64,000 bases of DNA from Thauera aromatica K172 (GCF_003030465.1 NZ_CP028339.1:2542001-2606000), one strand, 5' to 3'. Shown: positions 26,081 through 41,121, counted from the first letter of the stretch. Notes: a model not told the origin generated them from the letters alone. Numbers and translations are program-made.

Positions 26081-26092
26081 CAGAAATGTAAT
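26077..26092. promoter_or_regulatory. Second CopR/CusR-type box, upstream of cusF
   Basis: CTGACAGAAATGTAAT overlaps the last codon of the cupredoxin gene and lies about 90 bases before cusF. It fits the CTGACA-N5-GTAAT pattern I recall for Pseudomonas CopR sites and is nearly identical to the box at 24909. Confidence 0.65.
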
Positions 26093-26182
26093 CCGTGCGT
26101 CAGCGTCCTGTCGGTGAGCGCTTCGCATAATCGTGCTGACTTTCGAATTCACGCAGAAATTCAACCCTTGGAGAAGCCCATC

Positions 26183-26530
26183 ATGAAGAAAACCCTCATC
26201 ACCACTGCACTCCTGGCCCTGCTCGGCGGCGGCGCCCCGCTTGCGTTCGCGCAGGCCGATCACGATGCACACCACGGCGGAGCGAGTGCCCCGAGCGAAG
26301 CCGATGCCAAGCTGTCCGAGGGCACGGTCAAGAAGATCGACAAGTCGGCAGGCAAGCTCACCATCGCCCATGGCCCGCTCGAATCGCTCGGCATGCCGGC
26401 GATGACCATGGCGTTCCGCGCGGCCGAGCCGGGCATGCTCGATCAGGTCAAGGCGGGCGACAAGATCCGCTTCGCGGTCGAGAGGGTCGGCGGCGCGCTG
26501 ACGGTCACCGCCCTCGAAGCCGCTCAGTGA
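26183..26530 (+). CDS. cusF: CusF-type periplasmic copper chaperone
   Basis: This 115-residue exported protein has a signal peptide (TLITTALLALLGGGAPLAFAQ), a short His-rich stretch (DHDAHHGG), and the CusF OB-fold: EGTVKKIDKSAGKLTIAHGPLESLGMPAMTMAFRA. The W/M/M/H metal site of E. coli CusF is represented by the GMPAMTM core and the preceding His. CusF hands Cu(I) to the CusB adaptor of the RND pump. The start follows a GGAG ribosome site and gives a clean signal peptide. It precedes the cusCBA-like genes by 130 bases and lies behind the second CopR-type box. Confidence 0.9.
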   Translation: MKKTLITTALLALLGGGAPLAFAQADHDAHHGGASAPSEADAKLSEGTVKKIDKSAGKLTIAHGPLESLGMPAMTMAFRAAEPGMLDQVKAGDKIRFAVERVGGALTVTALEAAQ

Positions 26531-26661
26531 CACCTACCTCGCAGGTGCGTCGCGCTCCACGCTGACTATCCGCGCGGGGCTGCCCCCTCGGTCGCTGAAC
26601 GATGAGGCGGGTGGCGAAGGGCCTGCGCATGCGCTCGACCGCCTGCCGGAATCGTTTCTCG

Positions 26662-27969
26662 ATGAAATCCATCTTCGCAGCCCCCTCATCTCACCTGCCG
26701 CGCCCGGCGACGCTTGCGCTGGTGCTCGCGCTCACGCTCGGAAGCGGCGGTGCCTGGAGCCAAGGCTCACCCGACGCCCCGGCGCTCGGCGCGAGCCCCG
26801 AGACGCTGATCGACCATGCGCGCCAGAGCAACCCCGGCTTTGCCGCTGCGCGCGCCGAAGCCTTGGCCGCGCAGGAGCGCGTGACGCCGGCCGGCGCGCT
26901 GCCCGATCCGACCTTCGAAGTCGAGCTGATGGACGCCACCAACACCATGAACGGGCGCTCGGCTTCGCTGCTGCCCGGCCAGGTGGGGGAGACACGCTAC
27001 CGCATCACCCAGCCGCTGCCCGGCTGGGGCAAGCGCGAGCTGGCGGTGAAGGCGGCCACAGCCCAGGCGACTCAGGCCGATGCGATGCGCGATACCTCCT
27101 GGGCCGAGCTTGCGGCAAAGATCGAGACGCTGTGGTTGCGCTACTACGCCGCCGACCGCGAGCACGCCCTCACCCGCGAGGGGCTGACCCTGCTGCAAAG
27201 CCTGGAGCAGCTCAGCCTCGCTCGTTACGAGTTGGGTCTTCTGCCGCAGCAGGCGGTGCTGCGCATGCAGCGCGAGATCACCGCCCAGCGCCTCGCGCTG
27301 GTCGAGGTCGAGCAGCGGCGCAAGGGCCTCGCCGCCGGGCTCAACGGCCTGCTCGGCCGCGCGCATGACGCCCCGCTGGCGCCGCCGGACAATCCCGCCC
27401 CCCTGCCCGAGCGGCTCGAGGCGACCGTGCTGTTCGAGGCCGCGGCGAGCGCCAACCCGGAGGTGAATGCCGCCGGCTCCGGCATCGACGTCGCCAGCGC
27501 CGAGCGCGAACGCACCTACCGGAACCGTCTGCCGGACTTCGCCGTCGGCGTGCGCAACAACCGTCCCTACGAAGGCAAGGCCTCATGGGACGTGATGTTC
27601 GAGGTGATGATCCCGCTGCAGCAGTCCAGCCGTCGCGCCAGGGAGCGCGAAGCCGAGTACATGCTGCTGGCGGCCGAGGCGCGGCGCGAGGACGCCAGGG
27701 CGCGCACTTCCGGCGAGCTCGGCAGCGCCTGGTCGATGTATGTGCAGGGCCGCGAGACCTTGCGCCTGCTCCAACACACGCTGCTGCCGCAGGCGCAGGC
27801 TACGCGCGATGCCAGCCAGGCCGCGCTCGCCAGCGGCAAGGTCGACTTCGACAGCGTGATCGAAGCCGAGCGCCAGCTCATCGACATCCGCACGCGCCAG
27901 CTTCAGACCGAACTCGAAACGCGGCTGGCGCTGACCGAAATCAGGAAATTGACAGGGGAATTCAAGTGA
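26662..27969 (+). CDS. cusC: TolC-family outer-membrane channel of the Cus-type pump
   Basis: The 435-residue protein has a signal peptide (ATLALVLALTLGSGGAWSQ) and two outer-membrane-efflux repeats. They contain long amphipathic helices (AELAAKIETLWLRYYAADREHALTREG; later REAEYMLLAAEARREDARARTSGELGSAW) and short beta segments. It should form the trimeric exit duct for the RND pump. The start at MKSIFAAP is chosen because it gives a normal signal peptide. The stop overlaps the GTG of the adaptor gene by three bases. Compared with E. coli CusC it is shorter and closer to the CzcC/TolC type, without an obvious lipobox. Confidence 0.86.
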   Translation: MKSIFAAPSSHLPRPATLALVLALTLGSGGAWSQGSPDAPALGASPETLIDHARQSNPGFAAARAEALAAQERVTPAGALPDPTFEVELMDATNTMNGRSASLLPGQVGETRYRITQPLPGWGKRELAVKAATAQATQADAMRDTSWAELAAKIETLWLRYYAADREHALTREGLTLLQSLEQLSLARYELGLLPQQAVLRMQREITAQRLALVEVEQRRKGLAAGLNGLLGRAHDAPLAPPDNPAPLPERLEATVLFEAAASANPEVNAAGSGIDVASAERERTYRNRLPDFAVGVRNNRPYEGKASWDVMFEVMIPLQQSSRRAREREAEYMLLAAEARREDARARTSGELGSAWSMYVQGRETLRLLQHTLLPQAQATRDASQAALASGKVDFDSVIEAERQLIDIRTRQLQTELETRLALTEIRKLTGEFK

Positions 27970-29546
27970 GCGCTGCCGTCCGGAAGACGACAATCGCCGT
28001 AGCAGTCGCGATCGCTGCGGGTGCGGGGTACTGGTTTGCACAGACGCAACATGCGGCAACACCTGCGGCGGCCGGTGCTGCCCCCACCGCCCCGGCCGCC
28101 GCATCCGCCGAAGCCGGTGCGGTGGGGGAGCGCCAGATCCTCTACTACCGCAACCCGATGGGCCTGCCCGACACCTCGCCGGTGCCGAAGAAGGACTCGA
28201 TGGGCATGGATTACATCCCGGTCTATGCCGACGACAAGCCCGACGACAGCGGCGCGGTGGTGGTCAGTCCGGCGCGCATCCAGACCCTGGGGGTGAAGAC
28301 CGCCGAAGTCGAACTGCGCACGGTAGACGCCGCGGTGCGTGCCAGCGGCCGGATCGAGATCGACGAGCGCACCCAGGTGGTGGTGGCGCCGCGCTTCGAG
28401 GGCTGGATCGAGCGCCTGCATGTGAATGCGGTGGGCGATCCGGTGAAAAAGGGCCAGCCGCTGTTCACCGCCTACAGCCCCGAGCTGCAATCCACCGGCG
28501 AGGAGTTGCGCATCGCCGAGCGCCTGGCCCGCCAGAGCGCCGCCCAGGATCCGGTCGCCAGCGAGTCCGCCCGCCGTCTCGCCGAGGCCACGCGGGCGCG
28601 CCTGCGCAATCTGGAAGTAGCCGGCCAGGCCAGCGCACGCCAGGTCTTCCACGCCCCGGTGAGCGGCGTGGTGCTGGAGAAGGAAGCCATCCAGGGCGGC
28701 CGCTTCATGCCGGGCGAGGCATTGTTCCGCATCGCCGACCTGTCGAAGGTATGGATCATCGCCGATGTGTATGAACAGGATCTCGCCCGCGTGCAGCGCG
28801 GCCAGAGCGCCCAGGTCACGCTCGAGGCCTACCCCGGTCGCAGCTTTGCGGCGCGGGTCGATTACCTCTATCCGACGCTCGACGCCGCCACGCGCAGCAC
28901 GCGCGTGCGCCTCGAACTGGACAACCCGGAGGGCCTGTTGCGCCCCGGGATGTTCGCCCAGGTCGCGCTGGCGGCGGGCGATGCCACGCCGAAGCTCACC
29001 GTGCCGGGCTCGGCGATCATTGACGATGGCGAGCGCCGGGTCGTGCTGCTCGCCCTTGACGAGGGCCGCTTCAAGCCGCAGCCGGTGAAGCTGGGCCAGC
29101 GCGGCCGCGACGCGGTCGAAGTATTGGAGGGAGTTGCAGCGGGCGATCGCGTGGTGGTCTCGGCCAACTTCCTGATCGACTCGGAGAGTCAGCTCAAGGC
29201 CGCGCTCTCCAACCTGATCGCCCCCGAAGCCGGCGAGCCGGCTCAGGCGAGTCCGACCCGTTACCAAGCCGAAGGCACCTTCGATGCCCTCGATGCCGAA
29301 GCCGGCAGCGTGACGATGACGCACGGCGAGATCCCCGCCCTCCAGTGGCCGGCGATGACCATGGACTTCGTGATCGCCGACCCGGCGCTGGTGCAGGGCA
29401 TTGTCCCGGGCACACCGGTGCGCTTCGTGTTCGAGGCGGGCGCGCCCGGCGAGTACCGCATCACCGGCATCGAGCCGCTTGCAGGCGCGGCGCCCACACC
29501 TGCCCCCACAGCCGCGCCGGCCGCCGGCGGCCACGGGAGACACTGA
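27966..29546 (+). CDS. cusB: RND periplasmic adaptor CusB with C-terminal CusF-like domain
   Basis: The 526 residues include an N-terminal anchor (TIAVAVAIAAGAGYWFA) and a heavy-metal-binding YYRNPMGLPDTSPVPKKDSMGMDYIPVY segment. The membrane-fusion core follows (barrel-sandwich around RFEGWIERLHVNAVGDPVKKGQPLF, helical hairpin, beta-barrel AQVTLEAYPGRSFAARVDYL). At about residues 430-510 there is a second OB-fold, TRYQAEGTFDALDAEAGSVTM with ALQWPAMTMDFVI, which matches CusF including Trp and two Met. It is therefore an adaptor with a built-in copper chaperone. The GTG start overlaps the channel gene stop; cusA follows after one base. Confidence 0.88.
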   Translation: MSAAVRKTTIAVAVAIAAGAGYWFAQTQHAATPAAAGAAPTAPAAASAEAGAVGERQILYYRNPMGLPDTSPVPKKDSMGMDYIPVYADDKPDDSGAVVVSPARIQTLGVKTAEVELRTVDAAVRASGRIEIDERTQVVVAPRFEGWIERLHVNAVGDPVKKGQPLFTAYSPELQSTGEELRIAERLARQSAAQDPVASESARRLAEATRARLRNLEVAGQASARQVFHAPVSGVVLEKEAIQGGRFMPGEALFRIADLSKVWIIADVYEQDLARVQRGQSAQVTLEAYPGRSFAARVDYLYPTLDAATRSTRVRLELDNPEGLLRPGMFAQVALAAGDATPKLTVPGSAIIDDGERRVVLLALDEGRFKPQPVKLGQRGRDAVEVLEGVAAGDRVVVSANFLIDSESQLKAALSNLIAPEAGEPAQASPTRYQAEGTFDALDAEAGSVTMTHGEIPALQWPAMTMDFVIADPALVQGIVPGTPVRFVFEAGAPGEYRITGIEPLAGAAPTPAPTAAPAAGGHGRH

Positions 29547-29547
29547 G

Positions 29548-32781
<3,234 letters not shown>

Positions 32782-32810
32782 TTCCTCGGGCGCTGGAGAG
32801 GAGAAGCACC

Positions 32811-35159
<2,349 letters not shown>

Positions 35160-35285
35160 TTGTCTTCGTCTTGTGGCCGATCTACAGCGAAGCGGTTTCC
35201 AGGCGGGTGACGCTGATATGACGCGTGTCCACATTGACGGCAGGTCATGAAGGCGAAAGGAGCTGTCGAGCGAATCGCATCGCTG

Positions 35286-35307
35286 ATACCATAGCCCCCT
35301 ATGGTAT
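35286..35307. promoter_or_regulatory. Palindromic operator of the RcnR/DmeR-type repressor
   Basis: A perfect 9-bp inverted repeat ATACCATAG / CTATGGTAT flanks a CCCC spacer, giving a C-tract framed by A/T-rich arms. This is the architecture of RcnR/FrmR-family operators. It ends 13 bases before the repressor start and would cover its promoter. Confidence 0.75.
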
Positions 35308-35320
35308 TCAGAGGTGTTCG

Positions 35321-35599
35321 ATGAGCCACACCATTCGTGATCAGGCCAGGCTGCTGGCCCGCGTCCGCCGCATCCGCGGCCAGGTCGAGGCGCTGGAGCG
35401 CGCGCTCGCCGCCGAAAAGGAATGCGCCGAAATCCTGCACCAGATCGCAGCGGTGCGCGGCGCCACCAACGGGCTGATGGCCGAAGTGCTCGAGGAGCAC
35501 GTCCGCACCCACATCGCCGACCCGGCAATCCTCGATGGCGCCGAGCGCATGAAAGGCGCCGACGAGTTGATCGGCGTCCTGCGCACCTACCTCAAGTGA
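35321..35599 (+). CDS. dmeR: RcnR/FrmR-family metal-responsive repressor (DmeR-like)
   Basis: The 92-residue all-helical repressor matches the CsoR/RcnR/FrmR family throughout (RRIRGQVEALERALA, CAEILHQIAAVRGATNGLMAEVLEEHVRTHI). The metal fingerprint His3-Cys35-His60-His64 is the full RcnR set for Ni(II)/Co(II). FrmR has Glu at position 64, and CsoR uses a C-H-C set, so a formaldehyde or copper sensor is less likely. The start at MSHTI keeps His3 in place. It is followed after eight bases by a DmeF-type exporter, the DmeRF arrangement, and preceded by a clear operator. Apo-protein repression relieved by Ni/Co is inferred. Confidence 0.9.
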   Translation: MSHTIRDQARLLARVRRIRGQVEALERALAAEKECAEILHQIAAVRGATNGLMAEVLEEHVRTHIADPAILDGAERMKGADELIGVLRTYLK

Positions 35600-35607
35600 G
35601 CGTCGCC

Positions 35608-36576
35608 ATGCATCCCGAGAGCCTGTCCGACCGGATTCACGACCACGTCTTCGACCGCGGCAATGCGCTCGCCGAGCGCAGCACCTGGGCGGTGATGTGG
35701 ATTACCGCCGCGACCATGGTGGTCGAGATCGCCGCAGGCTGGTGGTTCAACTCGATGGCGCTGCTCGCCGATGGCTGGCACATGAGCTCGCACGCCTTCG
35801 CGATCGGCGTATCCGCGCTGGCCTACGCCGCTGCGCGGCGCTATGCGAAAGATCGGCGCTTCGCCTTCGGCACCTGGAAGATCGAGATCCTGGGCGGCTT
35901 CGCCAGTGCCATCTTCCTGCTCGGGGTGGCGGCGATGATGGTGCTCGGCTCGGTCGAGCGCCTGGTCTCGCCGCAACCGATCCAGTACAAGGAAGCGATC
36001 GCGGTCGCCCTCCTCGGCCTGGCCGTCAACGTCGTGTGCGCGTGGATCCTGGGCAGAGCGCACCATCACGGCCACGACCATGGCCACGTGCACGGCCATG
36101 CGCATTCCGCTCATGACCACGATCACCACCATCACGATCTCAACCTCAAGTCGGCCTATCTTCACGTCATCGCCGATGCGGCGACTTCGGTGCTCGCCAT
36201 CGTCGCCCTCTTCGGCGGCTGGGTCTACGGCTGGTCCTGGCTCGATCCGGTGATGGGGATCGCCGGCGCGGTGCTGGTCGCGATCTGGGCGAAGGGCCTG
36301 CTCGCCGAAACCGGGAAAGTGCTGCTCGATCGCGAGATGGATGATCCGGTCGTCGCCGAGATCCGTGAAGCGGTGGAAACCGGCCCGGAAGACGGCGGCA
36401 CGCGGATCGCCGACCTGCATGTGTGGCGTGTCGGCAAGGCGGCCTACGCGTGCGCGATCGCGGTGGTGACGCACGATCGCGCGCTCACGCCCGACGCGGT
36501 GCGGGCGCGGCTGGCGGTGCACGAGGAGATCGTCCACTCGACGATCGAGATCCATCATCGGATGCTCAAACCTTGA
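35608..36576 (+). CDS. dmeF: DmeF-type CDF Co/Ni efflux transporter
   Basis: The 322 residues have six predicted membrane helices in the CDF pattern. There are metal ligands in TM2 (LLADGWHMSSHAFAIG) and TM5 (YLHVIADAATSVLAIV). A long cytosolic loop between TM4 and TM5 is very rich in His (HHHGHDHGHVHGHAHSAHDHDHHHH), and a C-terminal cytoplasmic domain follows. The His in both transport helices (H...H / H...D) is as in DmeF and ZitB-like proteins. Co(II)/Ni(II) export is inferred mainly from the adjacent RcnR-type sensor. It is co-transcribed with the repressor gene and ends 84 bases before tkt. Confidence 0.9.
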   Translation: MHPESLSDRIHDHVFDRGNALAERSTWAVMWITAATMVVEIAAGWWFNSMALLADGWHMSSHAFAIGVSALAYAAARRYAKDRRFAFGTWKIEILGGFASAIFLLGVAAMMVLGSVERLVSPQPIQYKEAIAVALLGLAVNVVCAWILGRAHHHGHDHGHVHGHAHSAHDHDHHHHDLNLKSAYLHVIADAATSVLAIVALFGGWVYGWSWLDPVMGIAGAVLVAIWAKGLLAETGKVLLDREMDDPVVAEIREAVETGPEDGGTRIADLHVWRVGKAAYACAIAVVTHDRALTPDAVRARLAVHEEIVHSTIEIHHRMLKP

Positions 36577-36660
36577 TGTTGCGCTGCAGCACTAGCAACC
36601 GGGCGGACTTTTCGGGGATAATTCCGGTTTTTCGATGGTGGCCTCGGGCCCGAGAACAGC

Positions 36661-38688
36661 ATGCAGCCGACCCGCAACGTCAAACCTCCGGTCTTCAACC
36701 CCGTCACCGGCGCGGTCCGCGCGCTGGCGATGGACGCCGTGCAGCAGGCCAATTCGGGCCACCCCGGCGCCCCGATGGGCATGGCCGAGATCGCCGAAGT
36801 GCTGTGGCGCCGCCATCTGCGCCACAATCCGGCCAACCCCAAGTGGGCCGACCGCGACCGCTTCGTGCTCTCCAACGGCCACGGTTCGATGCTGATCTAC
36901 GCGCTGCTGCACCTGACCGGCTACGATCTGCCGATCGAGGAGCTCAAGCGCTTCCGCCAGCTCCACAGCAAGACGCCCGGCCACCCCGAATACGGCTACG
37001 CCCCCGGCGTCGAGACCACCACCGGCCCCCTCGGCCAGGGCATCACCAATGCGGTCGGGATGGCGCTGGCGGAGAAGATCCTCGCCGCCGAGTTCAACCG
37101 CCCCGGCCACGACATCGTTGACCACCGCACCTATGTCTTCCTCGGCGACGGCTGCCTGATGGAAGGCATCTCGCACGAGGCCTGCTCGCTCGCCGGCACC
37201 TGGGGCCTCTCCAAGCTCGTCGCCTTCTACGACGACAACAACATCTCGATCGACGGCCACGTCGACGGCTGGTTCACCGACGACACCCCGAAGCGCTTCG
37301 AAGCCTATGGCTGGCAGGTGATCCGCGACGTGCAGGGCCACGACCCGGCCGCGATCGAAGCCGCCATCGAGCAGGCCAAGGCCGACACTGAGCGCCCCAC
37401 GCTGATCTGCTGCAAGACCATCATCGGCGCCGGCGCCCCCAACAAGCAGGACAGCCACGACGTGCACGGCGCCCCGCTGGGCGCCGCCGAAATCGCCGCC
37501 GCCCGTGCCCACATCGGCTGGAACCATCCGCCGTTCGAGATTCCCGCCGACGTCTATGCAGCGTGGGACGCGCGCACCAAGGGCGCCGCGCTCGAAGCGC
37601 AGTGGAATGCCGCCTTCGCCGCCTACCGTGCCGCCCACCCCGAACTCGCCGCCGAGTTCGAGCGCCGCATGGCGGGCGAGCTGCCTGCCGACTGGGACGC
37701 CCACGTCGCCGCGGTGCTCGCCCAGATCGTCGACAAGGCCGAAACCATCGCCACCCGCAAAGCCAGCCAGAACAGCATCGAAGCCTACGCGCCGCAACTG
37801 CCCGAACTGCTCGGCGGCTCGGCCGACCTCGCCGGCTCCAACCTCACCCTGTGGTCGGGCGCCAAAGGCGTGAGCAAGCACAGCGGCGGCAACTACGTCT
37901 ATTACGGCGTGCGCGAATTCGGCATGGCGGCGATCGCCAACGGCATCAGTCTGCACGGCGGCCTGATCCCCTACACCGCCACCTTCCTGATGTTCAGCGA
38001 GTACGCGCGCAACGCCCTGCGCATGGCGGCGCTGATGAAGCTGCGCCAGATCTTCGTGTTCACCCATGATTCGATCGGCCTCGGCGAGGACGGCCCCACC
38101 CACCAGCCGGTGGAGCAGACCGCCACCCTGCGCCTGATCCCCAACATGGACGTGTGGCGCCCCTGCGACACCACCGAATCGGCGGTGGCCTGGGCGAACG
38201 CGATCGAGCGCCGCGACGGCCCCACCGCGATGTGCTTCTCGCGCCAGAACCTGCCCTTCCAGGCGCGCACTTCCGATCAGGTCGCGGCGATCCGCAAGGG
38301 CGGTTACGTGCTGTCGGAAGCCCCGGCCAACGTCAATGGCGGCAAGCCGCAGGCGGTGATCCTCGCCACCGGCTCCGAAGTCGCGCTCGCGGTCGCGGCG
38401 CAGAAGACGCTGGCCGAGCAAGGCCTCGCCGTGCGCGTGGTGTCGATGCCCTCGACCAACGTCTTCGACCGTCAGGACGCCGCGTACAAGGCGAGCGTGC
38501 TGCCCGCCGGCCTGCCGCGCGTCGCGGTCGAGGCCGGCAGCACCGACGGCTGGTACAAGTACGTCGGCCTGGAGGGCCGCGTCATCGGCCTCGACCGCTT
38601 CGGCGAATCGGCGCCGGCAGGCGAGCTGTTCAAGTATTTCGGCATCACCGCGGAGGCGGTGGTGCAGGCAGTGAAGTCGGTGCTCTGA
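36661..38688 (+). CDS. tkt: Transketolase
   Basis: Transketolase moves two-carbon ketol units in the pentose phosphate (and Calvin) pathway using thiamine diphosphate. The 675-residue protein shows [15 protein letters not shown] at the N-terminus, the ThDP motif [36 protein letters not shown] (about 155-190), [16 protein letters not shown], and [22 protein letters not shown] in the pyrimidine domain. The length is normal. It heads a same-strand set tkt-gap-pgk-pyk-fba. A GATAAT hexamer at 36617-36622 may be part of its promoter, but no matching -35 was found. Confidence 0.96.
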   Translation: MQPTRNVKPPVFNPVTGAVRALAMDAVQQANSGHPGAPMGMAEIAEVLWRRHLRHNPANPKWADRDRFVLSNGHGSMLIYALLHLTGYDLPIEELKRFRQLHSKTPGHPEYGYAPGVETTTGPLGQGITNAVGMALAEKILAAEFNRPGHDIVDHRTYVFLGDGCLMEGISHEACSLAGTWGLSKLVAFYDDNNISIDGHVDGWFTDDTPKRFEAYGWQVIRDVQGHDPAAIEAAIEQAKADTERPTLICCKTIIGAGAPNKQDSHDVHGAPLGAAEIAAARAHIGWNHPPFEIPADVYAAWDARTKGAALEAQWNAAFAAYRAAHPELAAEFERRMAGELPADWDAHVAAVLAQIVDKAETIATRKASQNSIEAYAPQLPELLGGSADLAGSNLTLWSGAKGVSKHSGGNYVYYGVREFGMAAIANGISLHGGLIPYTATFLMFSEYARNALRMAALMKLRQIFVFTHDSIGLGEDGPTHQPVEQTATLRLIPNMDVWRPCDTTESAVAWANAIERRDGPTAMCFSRQNLPFQARTSDQVAAIRKGGYVLSEAPANVNGGKPQAVILATGSEVALAVAAQKTLAEQGLAVRVVSMPSTNVFDRQDAAYKASVLPAGLPRVAVEAGSTDGWYKYVGLEGRVIGLDRFGESAPAGELFKYFGITAEAVVQAVKSVL

Positions 38689-38767
38689 CGGCAGCCCGGC
38701 GCGGGTCGGCGGGGCATCGGCAACGATAAACACCTGGTTTTCCACCGTTTTCCACGGAGAAGTATCG

Positions 38768-39796
38768 ATGAGCATCAAGGTCGCCATCAACGGTTTCGGT
38801 CGTATCGGTCGCTGCACGCTGCGCGCCATCTACGAGCAGGGCTTGCAGAACGAATTCGAAGTGGTCGCCATCAACGCCTCTGGCGATCTGGCCACCAACG
38901 CCCACCTGCTCAAGTACGACACCACCCACGGCCGCTTCGCAACCCCGGTCGACACCGAGGGCGAGAACGTCATCATCATCGACGGCAAGAAGATCCCGTT
39001 CTACTCGACCAAGGACCCGAAGGGCGTCGATTGGGGCCGCCACGGCGTCGAGGTGCTGCTCGAATGCACCGGCGCCTACACCACCAAGGCCAAGGCCCAG
39101 GCCCTGCTCGACCAGGGTGCCAAGCGCGTGCTGATCTCCGCCCCGGGCGGCGACGACGTGGACACCACCATCGTCATGGGCGTCAATGAAGAAGTGCTGC
39201 GCGCCGGCATGACCGTGGTCTCCAACGCCTCGTGCACCACCAACTGCCTGGCTCCGGTGGCCAAGATCCTGGCCGCCAGCGTCGGCATCAAGCAGGGCCT
39301 GATGACCACCATCCACGCCTACACCAACGACCAGGTCACCGTGGACGTGCGCCACAAGGACCTGCGCCGCGCCCGTGCCGCCGCCGCCAACATCATCCCG
39401 ACCAAGACCGGCGCCGCCAAGGCCGTCGGCCTGGTGCTGCCGCAGCTCGTCGGCAAGGTCGACGGCTTCGCCCTGCGCGTGCCCACGATCAACGTCTCGC
39501 TGGTCGACCTCACCTTCACCGCCGAGCGCGCCACCACCAAGGAAGAGATCAACGCGCTGATGAGCGCCGCGGCCAACGGCCCGCTGAAGGGCATCCTGGC
39601 GGTCAACACCGAGCCGCTGGTGTCCTCCGACTTCAACCACACCACCGTGTCCTCGACCTTCGACGCCACCCAGACCCGCGTCATCCAGGGCGCGGACGGC
39701 TCGGTGCTGGTCAAGGTCCTGGCCTGGTACGACAACGAGTGGGGCTATTCCTGCCGCATGCTCGACGCCGCCCGCGCCTTCGTCAATGCCAAATAA
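38768..39796 (+). CDS. gap: Glyceraldehyde-3-phosphate dehydrogenase
   Basis: The 342-residue type I GAPDH oxidises glyceraldehyde 3-phosphate with NAD(P) and phosphate. The N-terminus [19 protein letters not shown] binds the nucleotide. The catalytic Cys is in [17 protein letters not shown] (about residue 157) and the catalytic His in [13 protein letters not shown]. The C-terminal [14 protein letters not shown] is standard. Asp is absent after the second nucleotide-binding strand (VVAINAS), so the coenzyme preference may include NADPH; this is an inference. It is separated from pgk by an intrinsic terminator and ends in a tandem-repeated stop region. Confidence 0.96.
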   Translation: MSIKVAINGFGRIGRCTLRAIYEQGLQNEFEVVAINASGDLATNAHLLKYDTTHGRFATPVDTEGENVIIIDGKKIPFYSTKDPKGVDWGRHGVEVLLECTGAYTTKAKAQALLDQGAKRVLISAPGGDDVDTTIVMGVNEEVLRAGMTVVSNASCTTNCLAPVAKILAASVGIKQGLMTTIHAYTNDQVTVDVRHKDLRRARAAAANIIPTKTGAAKAVGLVLPQLVGKVDGFALRVPTINVSLVDLTFTAERATTKEEINALMSAAANGPLKGILAVNTEPLVSSDFNHTTVSSTFDATQTRVIQGADGSVLVKVLAWYDNEWGYSCRMLDAARAFVNAK

Positions 39797-39823
39797 GCGC
39801 CGAGTAAGCGCCAAATAAACGCC
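39791..39823. repeat. Three 11-bp repeats containing the gap stop codon
   Basis: AAATAAGCGCC (39791, carrying the gap TAA), GAGTAAGCGCC (39802) and AAATAAACGCC (39813) follow each other without gaps. Each unit contains TAA. Confidence 0.75.
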
Positions 39824-39850
39824 AGGCAATCCCGATCTCCAGTCGAACCG

Positions 39851-39875
39851 ACGCCCTGCCCCGCAGGGCGTTTTT
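39851..39875 (+). terminator. Intrinsic terminator between gap and pgk
   Basis: A nine-base-pair perfect stem ACGCCCTGC/GCAGGGCGT with a three-base loop runs into five T. It sits 55 bases after gap and 18 bases before the pgk start. Confidence 0.85.
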
Positions 39876-39892
39876 CCAGGACCGAGCGAATC

Positions 39893-41077
39893 ATGCAAGT
39901 CAACAAACTCACCGACCTCGACGTGCGCGGCAAGAAGGTGTTCATCCGCGCCGACCTCAACGTGCCGCAGGACGAGGCCGGCAACATCACCGAAGACACC
40001 CGCATCCGCGCCTCCATCCCGTCGATCCGCTACTGCCTGGACAACGGCGCCGCGGTGATGCTCACCTCCCACCTCGGCCGTCCCACCGAAGGCACGGTCG
40101 GCCCCGACGACACCCTCGCGCCGGTCGCGGTGCGCCTGGGCCAGCTCCTCGACAAGCCGGTGCGCCTGATCCAGGACTGGGTCGACGGCGGCTTCGAGGT
40201 CAAGCCGGGCGAAGTCGTGCTGCTCGAGAACTGCCGCTGCAACAAGGGCGAGAAGAAGGACAACGAGGAACTGGCGAAGAAGATGGCCGCGCTGTGCGAC
40301 ATCTACGTCAATGACGCCTTCGGCACCGCCCACCGCGCCGAAGCCACCACCCACGGCATCGCCCGCTTCGCTCCGGTGGCCTGCGCCGGCATCCTGATGG
40401 GGGCCGAGATCGACGCCCTCTCCAAGGCGCTGCACAGCCCGGCGCGCCCGCTGGTGGCGATCGTCGGCGGCGCCAAGGTGTCGACCAAGCTCACCATTCT
40501 CAAGACCCTGGCCGAGAAGGTCGACCAGCTGATCGTCGGCGGCGGCATCGCCAACACCTTCCTCCTCGCCGCCGGCAAGCGCATCGGCGAATCGCTCGCC
40601 GAGCCCGAGATGGTGCGCGAGGCCCAGCAGGTGATGGACCTCATGAAAGCGCGCGGCGCCGAAGTGCCGCTGCCGGTGGATGTGGTGGTCGCCGACGAAG
40701 TCTCGGCGCTCGCCCGCGCCAACCGCATTCCGGTCGACGAGGTCGGCGCGCACGACCGCATCCTCGACTTCGGCCCGAAGAGCTCGGCCCGCCTCGCCGA
40801 CATCATCGCCCATGCCGGCACCGTGGTCTGGAACGGCCCCGTGGGGGTCTTCGAGTACGCCCAGTTCGCCGGCGGCACCAAGATGATGGCTTCGGCGATC
40901 GCCCACTCCGAAGCGTTCTCGATCGCCGGCGGCGGCGACACCCTGGCGGCGATCGCGAAGTTCGACATCGCGCAGGACGTCGGCTACATCTCCACCGGCG
41001 GCGGCGCCTTCCTCGAGTTCCTCGAAGGCAAGACCCTGCCCGCGATCGCTGCGCTGGAACAACGCTACACCGCCTGA
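39893..41077 (+). CDS. pgk: Phosphoglycerate kinase
   Basis: Pgk transfers phosphate between 1,3-bisphosphoglycerate and ADP. The 394 residues include [14 protein letters not shown] (substrate arginine), [27 protein letters not shown], the hinge [44 protein letters not shown], and the nucleotide loop [11 protein letters not shown]. Length and motifs are normal. It follows gap behind a terminator and is itself followed by a terminator. The region is therefore a set of co-directional glycolytic genes with partial transcriptional separation. Confidence 0.97.
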   Translation: MQVNKLTDLDVRGKKVFIRADLNVPQDEAGNITEDTRIRASIPSIRYCLDNGAAVMLTSHLGRPTEGTVGPDDTLAPVAVRLGQLLDKPVRLIQDWVDGGFEVKPGEVVLLENCRCNKGEKKDNEELAKKMAALCDIYVNDAFGTAHRAEATTHGIARFAPVACAGILMGAEIDALSKALHSPARPLVAIVGGAKVSTKLTILKTLAEKVDQLIVGGGIANTFLLAAGKRIGESLAEPEMVREAQQVMDLMKARGAEVPLPVDVVVADEVSALARANRIPVDEVGAHDRILDFGPKSSARLADIIAHAGTVVWNGPVGVFEYAQFAGGTKMMASAIAHSEAFSIAGGGDTLAAIAKFDIAQDVGYISTGGGAFLEFLEGKTLPAIAALEQRYTA

Positions 41078-41097
41078 TTCCGCCACGCACCGCACCG

Positions 41098-41121
41098 ATG
41101 GCCGCCACGGGCGGCCATTTT
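41098..41121 (+). terminator. Intrinsic terminator between pgk and pyk
   Basis: An eight-base-pair stem ATGGCCGC/GCGGCCAT with loop CACGG ends in TTTT, 20 bases after pgk. Confidence 0.65.

Noticed and set aside
35321-35599. Formaldehyde sensor FrmR
   Set aside because: Position 64 is His, not Glu, His3 is present, and the downstream gene is a cation exporter rather than a glutathione-dependent formaldehyde dehydrogenase.
36090-36145. Simple-sequence repeat in dmeF
   Set aside because: The CAC/CAT-rich DNA only reflects the His-rich cytosolic loop typical of CDF exporters; it is not a DNA repeat element.
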